Both the position numbers and the translations under genes were made by a program. The notes under the pieces were generated by a model. It saw nothing but the letters and a program-made list of their open reading frames with translations. It made no database searches and was not told the origin of the DNA. DNA of 64,000 nucleotides, taken from contig NZ_AP024601.1 in assembly GCF_018326425.1 (NCBI RefSeq), positions 732,001-796,000 on the forward strand. The letters run 5' to 3'. The stretch comes from Polycladomyces abyssicola. Lineage in GTDB: Bacteria; Bacillota; Bacilli; Thermoactinomycetales; JIR-001. Shown here piece after piece: positions 8,852-17,728 of this stretch (position 1 is its first letter; each line of letters begins with the position of its first letter).

Positions 8852-9289
8852 TGCCGCCTAAAAGCCCACGGTTTTAATCGTGGGATGAAAGGCGGCGTTG
8901 CCAATCCCCCTTGTGGGGATGTCAAGAGCAACTTGTCTATAGTATAATCGAACGTATGAGCGGTGCTCATCCCACTGGTAGGGGTTCTGTTCCTTGAAAA
9001 CGTTATGGTATGGGGTTCCAGCGGCGAACCAGTCTCTCCCGCTGGGTAAAACCATAAGAGTGAAAAAAGGAACTAGGACACTGGTAATACCACGGGCACT
9101 TCCGTTGGTCGCTGGTGTCCCGCCCATGCGGGTACATACAGCCCGGCTGTAGAACGGCATGGGATGGGCTGATGAGACAGCCCTGAACTTGGGAGTTGTC
9201 CGAAACAGAAATGGACTGAGGACGTGAACTACCCAAGAATCCCACTGCGACCATAGGGAGTGCCTGTGGTACTTCAGCCGTGTGGAGTC
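8852..9289 (+). mobile_element. noncoding structured relic, IS200/IS605-like
   Basis: About 440 bp without a credible ORF but with dense secondary structure. The left end is a nested hairpin: GCCGCCT/AGGCGGC at 8853-8859 and 8890-8896 encloses CCCACG/CGTGGG. A TATAAT-like box follows near 8940. The right half holds GGACAC/GTGTCC (9076-9081, 9115-9120), GGGCTG/CAGCCC (9166-9183) and CTTGGGAGTT/AACTACCCAAG (9188-9237). It ends in a degenerate CCCACT...GGGAGTG hairpin and GGAGTCTCAA. This resembles an IS605-group element whose tnpB has been deleted, leaving the left end and an omega-RNA-like right end. It abuts the stop codon of the Bcr/CflA gene. The family assignment is inference. Confidence 0.4.
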
Positions 9290-10495
9290 TCAACGTCTCA
9301 CCAATACGAAGTAACTAAGCAGAGCCCCGATGTTGCAGGAAGCGATGACGATCCCCATCGGAATCGCGGTGTCACTTCCACCGACCCCGACCAAAGGTGC
9401 AACCATCGCCCCCATCACAAAGGGAATCACCCCCAGCAGAGCCGAGGCACTGCCGGCCGATTGAGCCTGACTCTGCATGGCCAGTGAAAAGCAGGTGGTC
9501 ACGACAATCCCGACGCTCGACACGACTATGAACAGGGACGGTATGATACCGACAAGTCCTACTCCCAGCAGAATTGCGGTAAGAAGGGCGGTTCCTCCGA
9601 TTGCGGCGTATACAATCCCGACAGTGAGCAGTTTGGTCTTACTGATCCGACCTACCAATCGGCCGGTAATTTGACTGGCCAAGATGAGCCCGATCGCGTT
9701 GACGGCAAAAAACAGACTGAACCCTTGTGGAGAGACACCAAAGATATTTTGTAGTACAAACGGTGATCCCGATATATACGCAAACATAGCGGCCATCACC
9801 AGTCCTTGGGACCACGCAAATCCCATAAATTCACGGTCTTTGATCAGGCCGCGGAAGGTGGAAAACGTCTGTTTTAAGCTTCCCTCCGAACGATATTGGC
9901 TGGGCAGAGTTTCAGGCAATTTGAAGGCGACTGTCAGAAGAATGGCGATACTCAAAATCCCCAGTACCAGAAACACCCCGTGCCAGGAAGTGATGCGCAA
10001 CAATTGCCCACCGATCACAGGGGCCAGGATGGGTGCCAACCCGTTAACCAGCATCAAAAGGGAGAAAAACCTCGCGATCTCAGAACCCGAGTAGAGATCA
10101 CGCACGATGGCACGGGCGATCACGATTCCTCCGGATCCTGCCATTCCTTGGGCGAAACGCAGGAGAATGAGTGCCCAGATCGAGGGAACCAAGGCGCACA
10201 GGATGGAAGCGGAAGCGTAGACAACCAGTGATGTGATCAATGGGGTTCGGCGACCGCGGATATCACTGATCGGTCCCACCAACAATTGTCCAAAAGCCAA
10301 ACCCAATAAGCAAGCCGTCAAACTGAGCTGGGCAAGGGAGGTACTGGTGTGCAAATCATTGGCGAGAGCGGGCAGAGCGGGCAAGTACATATCAATAGAC
10401 AGGGGTCCAAGTGCAGTCAACATGCCAAGGAGAGCAGCTATCCCAAATCGATGTGAGGGTGTCATTGTCTGTGGTTTGGTATTGACGGCATCCAT
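9290..10495 (-). CDS. Bcr/CflA-family multidrug efflux MFS transporter
   Basis: 401 aa, 12 TM helices. The segment LGPLSIDMYLPALPALANDL and the loop GPISDIRGRRTPL are diagnostic of the Bcr/CflA drug:H+ antiporter subfamily (bicyclomycin and chloramphenicol exporters). Motif C-like GLAPILAPVIGGQLL is present in TM5, as in exporters. The C-terminus ends LVRR, and its TGA overlaps the right boundary of the structured relic, so the last codons may have been altered by that insertion. The actual drug is unknown. Confidence 0.9.
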   Translation of the reverse strand: MDAVNTKPQTMTPSHRFGIAALLGMLTALGPLSIDMYLPALPALANDLHTSTSLAQLSLTACLLGLAFGQLLVGPISDIRGRRTPLITSLVVYASASILCALVPSIWALILLRFAQGMAGSGGIVIARAIVRDLYSGSEIARFFSLLMLVNGLAPILAPVIGGQLLRITSWHGVFLVLGILSIAILLTVAFKLPETLPSQYRSEGSLKQTFSTFRGLIKDREFMGFAWSQGLVMAAMFAYISGSPFVLQNIFGVSPQGFSLFFAVNAIGLILASQITGRLVGRISKTKLLTVGIVYAAIGGTALLTAILLGVGLVGIIPSLFIVVSSVGIVVTTCFSLAMQSQAQSAGSASALLGVIPFVMGAMVAPLVGVGGSDTAIPMGIVIASCNIGALLSYFVLVRR

Positions 10496-10961
10496 GTGAA
10501 GTGTGGAAACCCCTTTCTATATGTGGTTTGATATCCTAACCCAATAGCAACGCTCATCCTGCACAACATACATATCATAAGCCGATTATTAATTGTAAGT
10601 CAATACTCCGGCCTAGGCGCTTGGCGCTCATGTTAATTTATGAATAGCGAGAGAGAATCCTGCATTTCAATCGGAATCGAGTGTCGCTCGGTATCCTTCT
10701 TGTGGGGATACTTAGGGCAACGATATAATATGGGCATGAAGTGCGGAATCACTTCAAACGATCATTTGAGCGAAAAATCGGGAAACTGTCGGACATGGAT
10801 CATCCACAAAATGATTCCTGTCTGACGGATCGTATTATGTTCACATCTAAGGCGTGGCACAGTATCTATAAAATATTAAATTTTATGAATAATAGTTTTT
10901 GTATGTAGAACATCAACATATAACGGTGGATTCAGAAATCACTATCCTGGAGGGATGGCAT
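10496..10961. other. intergenic region with an IS-leader-like fragment
   Basis: No convincing gene in this 466-bp stretch. At 10697-10738 it repeats elements of the relic's leader at 8908-8945: the 11-mer CTTGTGGGGAT, then GCAAC, then TATAAT, then ATGA. This suggests a second fragment of the same left end. The rest is AT-rich and presumably holds promoters for the flanking genes. Confidence 0.35.
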
Positions 10962-12149
10962 TTGAATAAAAAGAACCGCAGCTTACTGTTGGGCGCCGCA
11001 TTTTTGATGGCAACCTCTGCGATCGGACCGGGCTTTTTAACCCAAACTACTTATTTTACAGAATCGTTGGGTGCCAATTTTGGGTTTGTGATATTGATTT
11101 CCATATTGATCGACATCGGTGCCCAGATCAATATTTGGCGTATTATAGCCGTTTCTGAGAGACGAACTCAGGATATAGCCAACATGGTGTTGCCGGGTAT
11201 GGGATTTTTGCTTGCAGTCTTGGTTGTGATCGGGGGATTGGCATTTAATATTGGAAATATCGCGGGAACCGGCCTGGGGATGAATGTGATGTTTGGAATG
11301 TCACCAGAGTTGGGAGCTGTGATCAGCGGAGTCATCGCGATCGGGATTTTTCTGATACGAGAAGCGGGTAAAGCGATGGACAAGTTTGCACAGATCATGG
11401 GATCAGTCATGATCGTACTCACATTGTATGTGATGTTCACCGCTTCCCCTCCATACGGAGAGGCTGCTGTCAAAAGCATTGTTCCCGATTCGATTGACAT
11501 GTTGGCGATTGTTACCCTTGTCGGAGGAACAGTGGGTGGATACATTACATTTGCCGGGGGTCACCGGTTACTGGATGGCGGTGTCAAAGGAGTTGAGGCG
11601 TTGTCTGAAGTGACAAAGAGCTCGGTTTCAGCCATTGGGATCGCTTCCATCATGCGCATCCTTCTTTTCCTGGCTGCGTTGGGAGTGGTGGCAAAAGGAC
11701 TCTCCCTAGATCCGAAGAACCCGGCCGCTTCGGTCTTTCAACTGGCAGCAGGGAATATTGGATACAAAATGTTCGGCGTCATTATGTGGGCGGCAGCCAT
11801 TACATCCGTTATCGGATCGGCCTACACGTCAGTATCATTTATCCGTACTTTTGGTTCCGTCCTGGAGAAATATCATAGGAGAATGATTGTCGCATTTATC
11901 GTTGTTTCCACGCTTGTCTTCGTCATCGTGGGCAAACCGGTGAAAGTGTTGATTTTGGCAGGAGCGCTCAATGGGTTGATCCTTCCCGTTTCACTGGGCG
12001 TGATGTTGGTTGCGGCCCATAAAAAGAACATTGTCGGTGACTACAGGCATCCGGTCTGGCTCACGATTTCCGGGGCCGTTATCGTGGTCATCATGGCTTA
12101 TCTCGGGATTGATACGATGGCAGAGGAGATTCCTAAATTATTGAAGTAG
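10962..12149 (+). CDS. NRAMP-family transporter (YcsG-like)
   Basis: 395 aa, about 11 membrane helices, related to divalent-metal NRAMP transporters. TM1 reads TSAIGPGFLTQTTYF rather than the canonical DPGN metal site, so the Asp and Asn ligands are absent. This is typical of the divergent YcsG branch, whose substrate is probably not a metal. Translation most likely starts with TTG10962, 7 nt after GGAGGG; an ATG at 10899 lacks a binding site. It is 18 bp ahead of a YcsI-type hydro-lyase, matching the ycsG-ycsI pairing in Bacillus subtilis (beside 5-oxoprolinase genes there), so a link to organic-acid or oxoproline metabolism is possible. Confidence 0.8.
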   Translation: MNKKNRSLLLGAAFLMATSAIGPGFLTQTTYFTESLGANFGFVILISILIDIGAQINIWRIIAVSERRTQDIANMVLPGMGFLLAVLVVIGGLAFNIGNIAGTGLGMNVMFGMSPELGAVISGVIAIGIFLIREAGKAMDKFAQIMGSVMIVLTLYVMFTASPPYGEAAVKSIVPDSIDMLAIVTLVGGTVGGYITFAGGHRLLDGGVKGVEALSEVTKSSVSAIGIASIMRILLFLAALGVVAKGLSLDPKNPAASVFQLAAGNIGYKMFGVIMWAAAITSVIGSAYTSVSFIRTFGSVLEKYHRRMIVAFIVVSTLVFVIVGKPVKVLILAGALNGLILPVSLGVMLVAAHKKNIVGDYRHPVWLTISGAVIVVIMAYLGIDTMAEEIPKLLK

Positions 12150-12167
12150 AGAGGAAGGGAAGAAAAA

Positions 12168-12986
12168 ATGAACAGTTTGGAGGAAATCCGTCGTGCGATC
12201 CGATCGGGGGAATGGACTCGTCCGACAGCGGGACTGGCTCCGGGTATCCTGCAAGCCAATTTGGTCGTCCTTCCAAAAAGGTATGCGTATGATTTCCTGC
12301 TTTTTTGCGTGCGCAATCCCAAGCCCTGTCCTCTCATCGAAGTGACCGATCCCGGATCGCCAGTCCCGGTAAAGACGGCACCGAAGGCGGACTTGCGTAC
12401 CGATGTGCCGCGTTACCGTATCTACCGGAATGGGGAGCTCGCACGAGAAGCGTTCGATATCACTGAAGAATGGACAGAAGATGCCGTCTCCTTTTTGATC
12501 GGGTGCAGTTTTACTTTTGACGCGCTGTTGTTGAATGCGGGAATTCCGGTCCGCCATGTAGAGGAAGGAGTAAACGTGCCCATGTATCGCACCCCGATCC
12601 CCTGTGAGCCGGCGGGAATGTTCCGTGGTCCTCTCGTTGTCAGCATGCGCCCTTTGTCACCGGCAAACCTGATCCGGGCGACGGAGATCACCTCCCGCTA
12701 CCCGGAGATTCACGGTGGGCCTGTTCATGTAGGGGATCCGGCGGCGATCGGGATTCGCGATTTGGACCAACCAGACTACGGCGATCCCGTCCCGATTCGG
12801 GAAGGGGAGATTCCCGTCTTCTGGGCTTGTGGAGTCACACCTCAAGCAGTAGCTATGGAAAGTCGCCCCGATTGGATGATTACCCATGCTCCGGGACACA
12901 TGTTGATAACGGATACGCCGCTGTTTTGGGAGCAAGGGGGTGCAGATTCCCATGCTTTTTCCCTGACCGATAAAAACGGGCCATAA
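12168..12986 (+). CDS. YcsI/DUF1445 putative hydro-lyase
   Basis: 272 aa, full length for the DUF1445 (D-glutamate cyclase-like / putative hydro-lyase) family. Landmarks are the N-terminal [15 protein letters not shown], the [20 protein letters not shown] strand, [14 protein letters not shown] with the conserved Cys, [14 protein letters not shown], and the C-terminal [22 protein letters not shown] precedes the ATG. It forms an operon with the NRAMP-like gene. Members are thought to interconvert small 2-oxo or amino acids; the true substrate here is unknown. Confidence 0.85.
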   Translation: MNSLEEIRRAIRSGEWTRPTAGLAPGILQANLVVLPKRYAYDFLLFCVRNPKPCPLIEVTDPGSPVPVKTAPKADLRTDVPRYRIYRNGELAREAFDITEEWTEDAVSFLIGCSFTFDALLLNAGIPVRHVEEGVNVPMYRTPIPCEPAGMFRGPLVVSMRPLSPANLIRATEITSRYPEIHGGPVHVGDPAAIGIRDLDQPDYGDPVPIREGEIPVFWACGVTPQAVAMESRPDWMITHAPGHMLITDTPLFWEQGGADSHAFSLTDKNGP

Positions 12987-13459
12987 AGGCCCGCTAGACA
13001 GGTAATATGGTGGTTGTATCTCTCGCAAATTACGGGGAGCGGATCCGAATTTCCCGTCGAACGACGTAGCTGTTGATAAGGAGCAGAGACGGCGTTTCGG
13101 AGCCCACGGACTTTGACATCCAGCCGGAAGCGGCGTTGGCCCTCAGTTTGGGCTTTTTCCTAAATTAAAACCGTAAGTAAAGCGGCATCTTTACTTACGG
13201 CAACAGGCCCACGGTGGGGCAACCCTACACATTTTCTCTTGCCTATATTATATGTTATCTATTTTCAGAAAATCAATACACGGATGTAACTCTGGTAATG
13301 TAGAAGCATATGTTGGGTCTACGTCATCAGAAATGCTTATGAAGGTTGCATTAGACTAGACTAATTTTTCTGGGATAAAATTCACAAAACACAAAAATTA
13401 AAATAATTTACCACTTTTGCTATAATAATCATGGGTAACATAAATTGGAGGGCTAATCA
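12987..13459. other. intergenic region: dispersed stem-loop repeat plus IS-like leader
   Basis: No gene seen. 13034-13122 is a copy of dispersed repeat family A. Further on, a perfect 12-bp stem CCGTAAGTAAAG / CTTTACTTACGG (about 13171-13200) is followed by GGTGGGGCAAC and TTGCCTATATTATATG, similar in order to the IS-relic leader at 8850-8945. Probably mobile-element debris. Confidence 0.35.
13034..13122 (+). repeat. dispersed stem-loop repeat family A, copy 1
   Basis: Begins GGGGAGCGGATCCGAATTTC, with CCCGTC closing on GACGG...TCGGAG. The tail is ACTTTGACATCCA. It aligns with copies at 16344-16430 and 31360-31437. Confidence 0.5.
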
Positions 13460-13642
13460 TTGGTTATATTGCGTTTTATAACGCTCTTTATTATAACTGG
13501 CGTTTTTCTCGCTTTTGTTTACCAATATTCCCCCAAAGCACTAAACGTTATTTGGTGGCTTATGGTCATTTCCGTTCCTATACTCATTATTTGGGTAACC
13601 AAATTAGAGGTAGATCGATGGAAAAGAGAAAAAAAAGGTTGA
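13460..13642 (+). CDS. small two-TM membrane protein, 60 aa
   Basis: Starts with TTG13460, 8 nt after a GGAGG box. Two hydrophobic helices (FITLFIITGVFLAFVYQY and VIWWLMVISVPILIIWV) are followed by a charged tail KLEVDRWKREKKG. No family recognised. It is followed by a strong terminator, supporting expression as a single gene. Its base composition is more AT-rich than the surroundings, consistent with the accessory character of this stretch. Confidence 0.55.
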   Translation: MVILRFITLFIITGVFLAFVYQYSPKALNVIWWLMVISVPILIIWVTKLEVDRWKREKKG

Positions 13643-13700
13643 TGTAAAGACTATGTGGTGCTGTGTTGTGAGATAGTTTAACATGGCCAGCATCATACTC

Positions 13701-13724
13701 CCCCCATTTTATGGGGGATTTTTT
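13701..13724 (+). terminator. terminator after the 60-aa membrane protein
   Basis: CCCCCAT TTT ATGGGGG stem followed by ATTTTTTTT. Confidence 0.8.
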
Positions 13725-13819
13725 TGCTATTATGGGTGCTACCAGTCACTTGATCATGCTATGGTTGAGGAAGTAGAACCGCCCCACTCCGAAGGAGAGC
13801 GGGGCGGTCATGGTTTAAC

Positions 13820-13900
13820 TCATTTGTTTTTATATTCAAGATACCCTTCGATAGCCGCCACCTGAGTATCTCCATCCATTAGGTAGTAAATGTTCTTCAT
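13820..13900 (-). CDS. tiny ORF, 26 aa, in gene debris
   Basis: MKNIYYLMDGDTQVAAIEGY... ends in LEYKNK. The ATG overlaps the TGA of the upstream 44-codon ORF (ATGA). There is no strong binding site of its own. Could be a fragment of a larger lost gene. Confidence 0.3.
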   Translation of the reverse strand: MKNIYYLMDGDTQVAAIEGYLEYKNK

Positions 13901-14088
13901 ATCAAATCATCAATCACTTTTTCTTCAAATCTTACAAATAGCGTTCTGTTGCCAACAGCATAAGTAACACTATTAACAACATAGTCTTCATTAAACAGAA
14001 ATCTCATCCCTGCATAAGGAACAAAATCCATCTGAAATGCGTTCAAGATGTAAAGTCCCAAAAATCTGACGCAGAACTCAACCCATGT
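13897..14088 (-). pseudogene. 5'-truncated gene remnant
   Basis: An open minus-strand frame after a TAG reads WVEFCVRFLGLYILNAFQ, then MDFVPYAGMRFLFNEDYVV and on to FEEKVIDDLI. It has a natural protein-like composition but no start with a binding site. ATG14031 would give 44 aa. Unrecognised; probably the surviving 3' end of a gene. Confidence 0.3.
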
Positions 14089-14097
14089 CTATAATTC

Positions 14098-14176
14098 GGT
14101 TATTGATCATATTGTTTGGAAGCGTACAACAGCGGATACAATTGAAGTGACTATCCATTTTTATGTAAGGGGCTAA
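14098..14176 (+). pseudogene. possible 3' fragment of a serine recombinase
   Basis: The plus frame ending at TAA14176 reads VIDHIVWKRTTADTIEVTI then HFYVRG. The pattern 'VIDxIxW...DTIEVxIHFYV' is like the extreme C-terminus of large serine recombinases. No upstream part is present. Very tentative. Confidence 0.25.
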
Positions 14177-14233
14177 TGTGTATAAAACCTGTGACCCGCA
14201 GGTTAGTCATCCATATGAAGGGTGGATTAAACA

Positions 14234-16291
14234 TTGACTAAGACTCAACGCAAACCGAATCGCCTTATCCACGAAAAATCCCCTTATCTCCTCCAACACG
14301 CATACAACCCGGTCGATTGGTATCCGTGGGGGGAGGAAGCGTTTGAGAAGGCCAAACGGGAGGACAAGCCGATCTTTTTGTCGATTGGTTACAGCACCTG
14401 CCATTGGTGTCATGTGATGGAGCGGGAATCGTTCGAAGACCCGGAAGTGGCGGAGGTGCTCAACCGTGATTTTGTCTCGATCAAGGTGGATCGGGAGGAG
14501 CGGCCCGACGTGGATCACATCTACATGACCGTGTGTCAGGCCATCACCGGTCATGGAGGGTGGCCGCTGACGATTATCATGACGCCGGACAAGAAGCCGT
14601 TTTTTGCTGGGACGTATTTCCCAAAAGAGTCCCGTTATGGTCGCCGCGGTCTGATGGAGATTTTGCAACGGATCGCCGTGGTGTGGAAACAGGACCGATC
14701 CAATATGTTACGGGCAGGGGATAAGATTACGGAATTGCTGGAGAAGAATCTGGACCCCGTTGCGGAAGGCGAGTTGACCGCTGAAGTGTTGGACCGGGCA
14801 TTTGAACAGTTTCGTTCTCAATTCGATCCGCGTTGGGGCGGGTTCGGCGATGCCCCCAAGTTTCCGCGTCCGCACGATTTCCTTTTTTTGTTGCGTTACT
14901 GGAAACGGACGGGAAACCAGCATGCCTTGGAGATGGTAGAACGGACGTTGACAATGATGCACCGGGGTGGCATCTACGACCACCTCGGGTATGGGTTTGC
15001 CCGGTATTCAGTCGACGAACGGTGGCTGGTCCCGCATTTTGAGAAGATGCTGTACGACAACGCCTTGCTGGCACTGGCCTATCTGGAGGCGTACCAAGCG
15101 ACGGGCAAGGAAATCTACGCTCAGGTGGCGCGGGAGATTTTCACCTATGTCTTACGGGACATGACCGATCCCGAAGGCGGCTTCTATTCTGCGGAGGATG
15201 CCGACTCTGAAGGAGAGGAAGGCAAATTTTACGTCTGGACGCCGGAGGAAATCCAGGACGTATTGGGTGAAGCGGACGGAGAATTGTTTGTCGAGTGCTA
15301 TGGGGTGACACCGGAAGGAAACTTCGAGGGCAAAAACATTCTCAACCTACTGGATGTCTCTTGGGAAACAATTGCTACACGCAAAGGGATGACGCTGCAT
15401 GAATTGGAACGGAAAATGAGCGAAGCGCGGGAAAAGCTGTTTGAGGTGCGGGAGAAGCGGGTTCATCCGCACAAGGACGACAAGGTCCTCACGTCGTGGA
15501 ACGGTCTGATGATCGCGGCACTGGCCCGTGGCGGCCGCGTGTTGGGAGACGAGCGCTACACTGCTGCGGCGGAAAAGGCGGTGTCGTTCATCTGGCGGTA
15601 TCTCCGCCGGGAAGACGGCCGTTTGTTGGCCCGTTACCGCGACGGTGAAGCGGCTTATCTCGCATATGTGGACGATTATGCTTATCTGGCATGGGGCTTG
15701 CTGGAGCTGTATGAGGCCGGATTTGACGTGTCTCACTTGGAAAAAGCGATCGAGCTGACCCATCAGATGCTGGATTTGTTTGCGGATGAGGAGAAAGGCG
15801 GGTTGTTCTTCTACGGACGGGACGCGGAACAGCTGCTCACCCGTCCCAAAGAGGTTTATGACGGAGCGCTGCCGTCAGGCAATTCGGTGGCCGCCTGCAA
15901 CCTGATCCGATTAGCCCGGATGACGGGGGACCCTGAATGGGAAAGCCAAGCAGAACGCCAATTGCGAGCTTTTGGGGAAACCGTAAAACATTCGCCGATC
16001 GCGCACTCCTTCTTCCTGACGGCTGCACAATGGGCCCTCGGTCCCACCAAGGAGATCGTGATTGTGGGCAAAAAAGATGCCGAAGATACCCGCCAAATGA
16101 TCCAGCAAGCACACCGGACATATCTGCCGGATGCGGTGCTGTTGTTCAAGCCGGAAGGAGAACCGACGGAGACACTGGATACGATCGCGCCTTTTACCAA
16201 GGAACAACATACATTGGACGGACGGGCCACCGTGTACGTTTGCGAGAATCATGCGTGTCATGCGCCCGCTACGAAATGGCCGTTGTCTTAA
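14234..16291 (+). CDS. thioredoxin-domain YyaL/SPATA20-like protein (DUF255)
   Basis: 685 aa, full length. The N-terminal thioredoxin-like domain begins [20 protein letters not shown] and carries the CHWCHVM active-site motif (about residues 56-62) in place of the usual CxxC. The remainder is an (alpha/alpha)6 barrel like N-acyl-glucosamine epimerases, with [31 protein letters not shown] and [16 protein letters not shown]. The start is TTG14234 behind GAAGGGTGG. Function is uncertain; the family is conserved from bacteria to man and may act in protein or sugar modification. Confidence 0.9.
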   Translation: MTKTQRKPNRLIHEKSPYLLQHAYNPVDWYPWGEEAFEKAKREDKPIFLSIGYSTCHWCHVMERESFEDPEVAEVLNRDFVSIKVDREERPDVDHIYMTVCQAITGHGGWPLTIIMTPDKKPFFAGTYFPKESRYGRRGLMEILQRIAVVWKQDRSNMLRAGDKITELLEKNLDPVAEGELTAEVLDRAFEQFRSQFDPRWGGFGDAPKFPRPHDFLFLLRYWKRTGNQHALEMVERTLTMMHRGGIYDHLGYGFARYSVDERWLVPHFEKMLYDNALLALAYLEAYQATGKEIYAQVAREIFTYVLRDMTDPEGGFYSAEDADSEGEEGKFYVWTPEEIQDVLGEADGELFVECYGVTPEGNFEGKNILNLLDVSWETIATRKGMTLHELERKMSEAREKLFEVREKRVHPHKDDKVLTSWNGLMIAALARGGRVLGDERYTAAAEKAVSFIWRYLRREDGRLLARYRDGEAAYLAYVDDYAYLAWGLLELYEAGFDVSHLEKAIELTHQMLDLFADEEKGGLFFYGRDAEQLLTRPKEVYDGALPSGNSVAACNLIRLARMTGDPEWESQAERQLRAFGETVKHSPIAHSFFLTAAQWALGPTKEIVIVGKKDAEDTRQMIQQAHRTYLPDAVLLFKPEGEPTETLDTIAPFTKEQHTLDGRATVYVCENHACHAPATKWPLS

Positions 16292-16343
16292 GGAAAAAGT
16301 GGGAGAGTCTGCTGACAGCAGTGTAAACCTGATGCAAGTGTAC

Positions 16344-16430
16344 GGGCGACTCCTATTTCCCATCAACCGACTCTGGCTGTCACGACGGAGTGGGAGACGG
16401 GAGATAGGAGTCGCGTGACTTTGTCAGCAA
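16344..16430 (+). repeat. dispersed stem-loop repeat family A, copy 2
   Basis: The left arm GCGACTCCTATTTCCC pairs with GGGAGATAGGAGTCGC. The tail is GTGACTTTGTCAGCAA. Located between the YyaL-like gene and the GH25 gene, which converge here; it may also act as a terminator. Confidence 0.5.
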
Positions 16431-16479
16431 CTTGGGGGCCTTCTTCTTTTTAAAACGGAGAAAGGTATTCCAGATTTTC

Positions 16480-17184
16480 TCATCTTGCCATTTCCCGTCG
16501 GAATGCTTTGATATCTCCGCAGAAGGCGTTGATATCCACATAGGTGGGGATCCCGTCGACTCGGCCACGGTTGGAATACTGCCACAGGGACCAAGACCGT
16601 TCATCCAGCGAAGGCGGTTTGAAAATATCCCGAATCCAGATGCGATATTCTTGGAAATCATCCTTGATATAGGTGTTGTAAGTATCATAGGTGACATAGA
16701 GGATCGGTTGCTTGCCGTAATGCTGTTGCAGTCGGATGGCCATGGCTCGCAGTTCCCTTCTGACGCGTTCCCGATTGTGACCGAGATGGATTTCCACATC
16801 GATGACTGGCGGCAAGCTGTCTTTCTCTTTCGGAACGATCCGGATGTAATGAAGTGCTTGTGTTTCCCCTGAACTTCTCATCGAAAAAAAATGATAAGCA
16901 CCGACCATGATTCCTTGGCGCTTCGCTTCGTTCCAATTGTAGCGGAGTCGGTCATCGACGAAATCTTTTCCTTCAGTCGCTTTGATGTAAACAAAATCAT
17001 ATTCTTTTTCCTCTTTCACCTTTCGCCAATCGATCTTTCCTTGATGATGAGAGACGTCCAGCCCTTTTACTTCATATGGTCTTGCAAACCATTCGTTGTG
17101 CCAAATGATTCCCGTATATTCCAAAATGGCCAAGATGAAGATGACTACGATGCCCAAGCCTGCATATGTGAGCTTTCGTTTCAT
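16480..17184 (-). CDS. GH25 lysozyme-type muramidase, membrane anchored
   Basis: 234 aa. One N-terminal membrane anchor or signal (LTYAGLGIVVIFILAILEYT) precedes a GH25 catalytic domain. GLDVSHHQGKIDW carries the first catalytic Asp region, FVYIKATEG the strand motif, GAYHFF the typical loop, and PPVIDVEI the catalytic Asp-x-Glu pair; SLWQYSNRGRVDGI closes the barrel. It would cut the beta-1,4 MurNAc-GlcNAc bond outside the cell, in cell-wall turnover. It stands alone between convergent and divergent neighbours. Confidence 0.9.
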   Translation of the reverse strand: MKRKLTYAGLGIVVIFILAILEYTGIIWHNEWFARPYEVKGLDVSHHQGKIDWRKVKEEKEYDFVYIKATEGKDFVDDRLRYNWNEAKRQGIMVGAYHFFSMRSSGETQALHYIRIVPKEKDSLPPVIDVEIHLGHNRERVRRELRAMAIRLQQHYGKQPILYVTYDTYNTYIKDDFQEYRIWIRDIFKPPSLDERSWSLWQYSNRGRVDGIPTYVDINAFCGDIKAFRREMAR

Positions 17185-17297
17185 GCAGATCCCTTACCTT
17201 TTCAAGTTTTTTCAGCTTAGGTAGGCAATGATGATTTCAATGCTATGTTATCATTCCTTTTCTAGTAGAGAAACAAGTATCAATTTGCTCAAAAAAA

Positions 17298-17315
17298 AAC
17301 CGCTGATCCGCGGTT
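17298..17315 (-). terminator. terminator of the YhzD-like gene
   Basis: AACCGC GGATCA GCGGTT on the minus strand followed by TTTTTTTG. Confidence 0.8.
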
Positions 17316-17333
17316 TATCAAGATTCTGCCGGT

Positions 17334-17534
17334 TTATCCGGTGATTTTTCCCTTGTGACTTTGAAATGCGATCAGTCGCCCGGACGTGTGAAAGATCCGG
17401 TAAGGGCATTCTTCATAGTGATGCTGCTTAAGCCATTCCATTCCTTTGATCCGTGCTTCCAAATCATGATCGGCTTCGAGCGGGGCATCGTGCAGTTTGT
17501 TTCCGTCTTGATCGTAAACTGTCAGATGGTACAT
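17334..17534 (-). CDS. YhzD-like small protein
   Basis: 66 aa soluble protein: YHLTVYDQDGNKLHDAPLEA at the N-terminus, then ECPYRIFHTSGRLIAFQSH. The pattern matches the small YhzD family of Bacillales, of unknown function. The start at 17534 is chosen because GGGGGGATCC precedes that ATG; an ATG five codons upstream overlaps the binding site. Monocistronic, followed by a U-run terminator. Confidence 0.65.
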   Translation of the reverse strand: MYHLTVYDQDGNKLHDAPLEADHDLEARIKGMEWLKQHHYEECPYRIFHTSGRLIAFQSHKGKITG

Positions 17535-17658
17535 ACCGGATCCCCCCATCTATGAATGTCAACTATATTATACCGATTTCTACACACAAGTGTTGAGTAT
17601 GGAAATGGAAAGCATCCCGGACAGTAGTAGGAAGCAATAATTTGGAAGGGAAATTGGG

Positions 17659-17687
17659 TTGACATGAGAATGATTATCAATTACGAT
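17659..17687 (+). promoter_or_regulatory. sigma-A promoter with embedded Fur box
   Basis: TTGACA (17659-17664) and TACGAT (17682-17687) are 17 bp apart. Between them lies TGAGAATGATTATCA (17665-17679), which matches the Bacillus Fur 7-1-7 consensus TGATAATNATTATCA at all but one defined base. It drives the multicopper oxidase 40 bp downstream. Confidence 0.8.
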
Positions 17688-17728
17688 TAATAACAGTATC
17701 ATGAGGTGGTACGGAGGGAACGCGGAAT

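Noticed and set aside
8852-9289. Group II intron
   Set aside because: Considered because of dense RNA structure, but no domain V consensus, no 5' GUGYG boundary and no reverse transcriptase.
9477-10499. Several plus-strand ORFs opposite the Bcr/CflA gene
   Set aside because: Antisense shadows with no start signals.
13683-13865. 60-aa plus-strand ORF
   Set aside because: It passes through two terminator-like hairpins and has no binding site.
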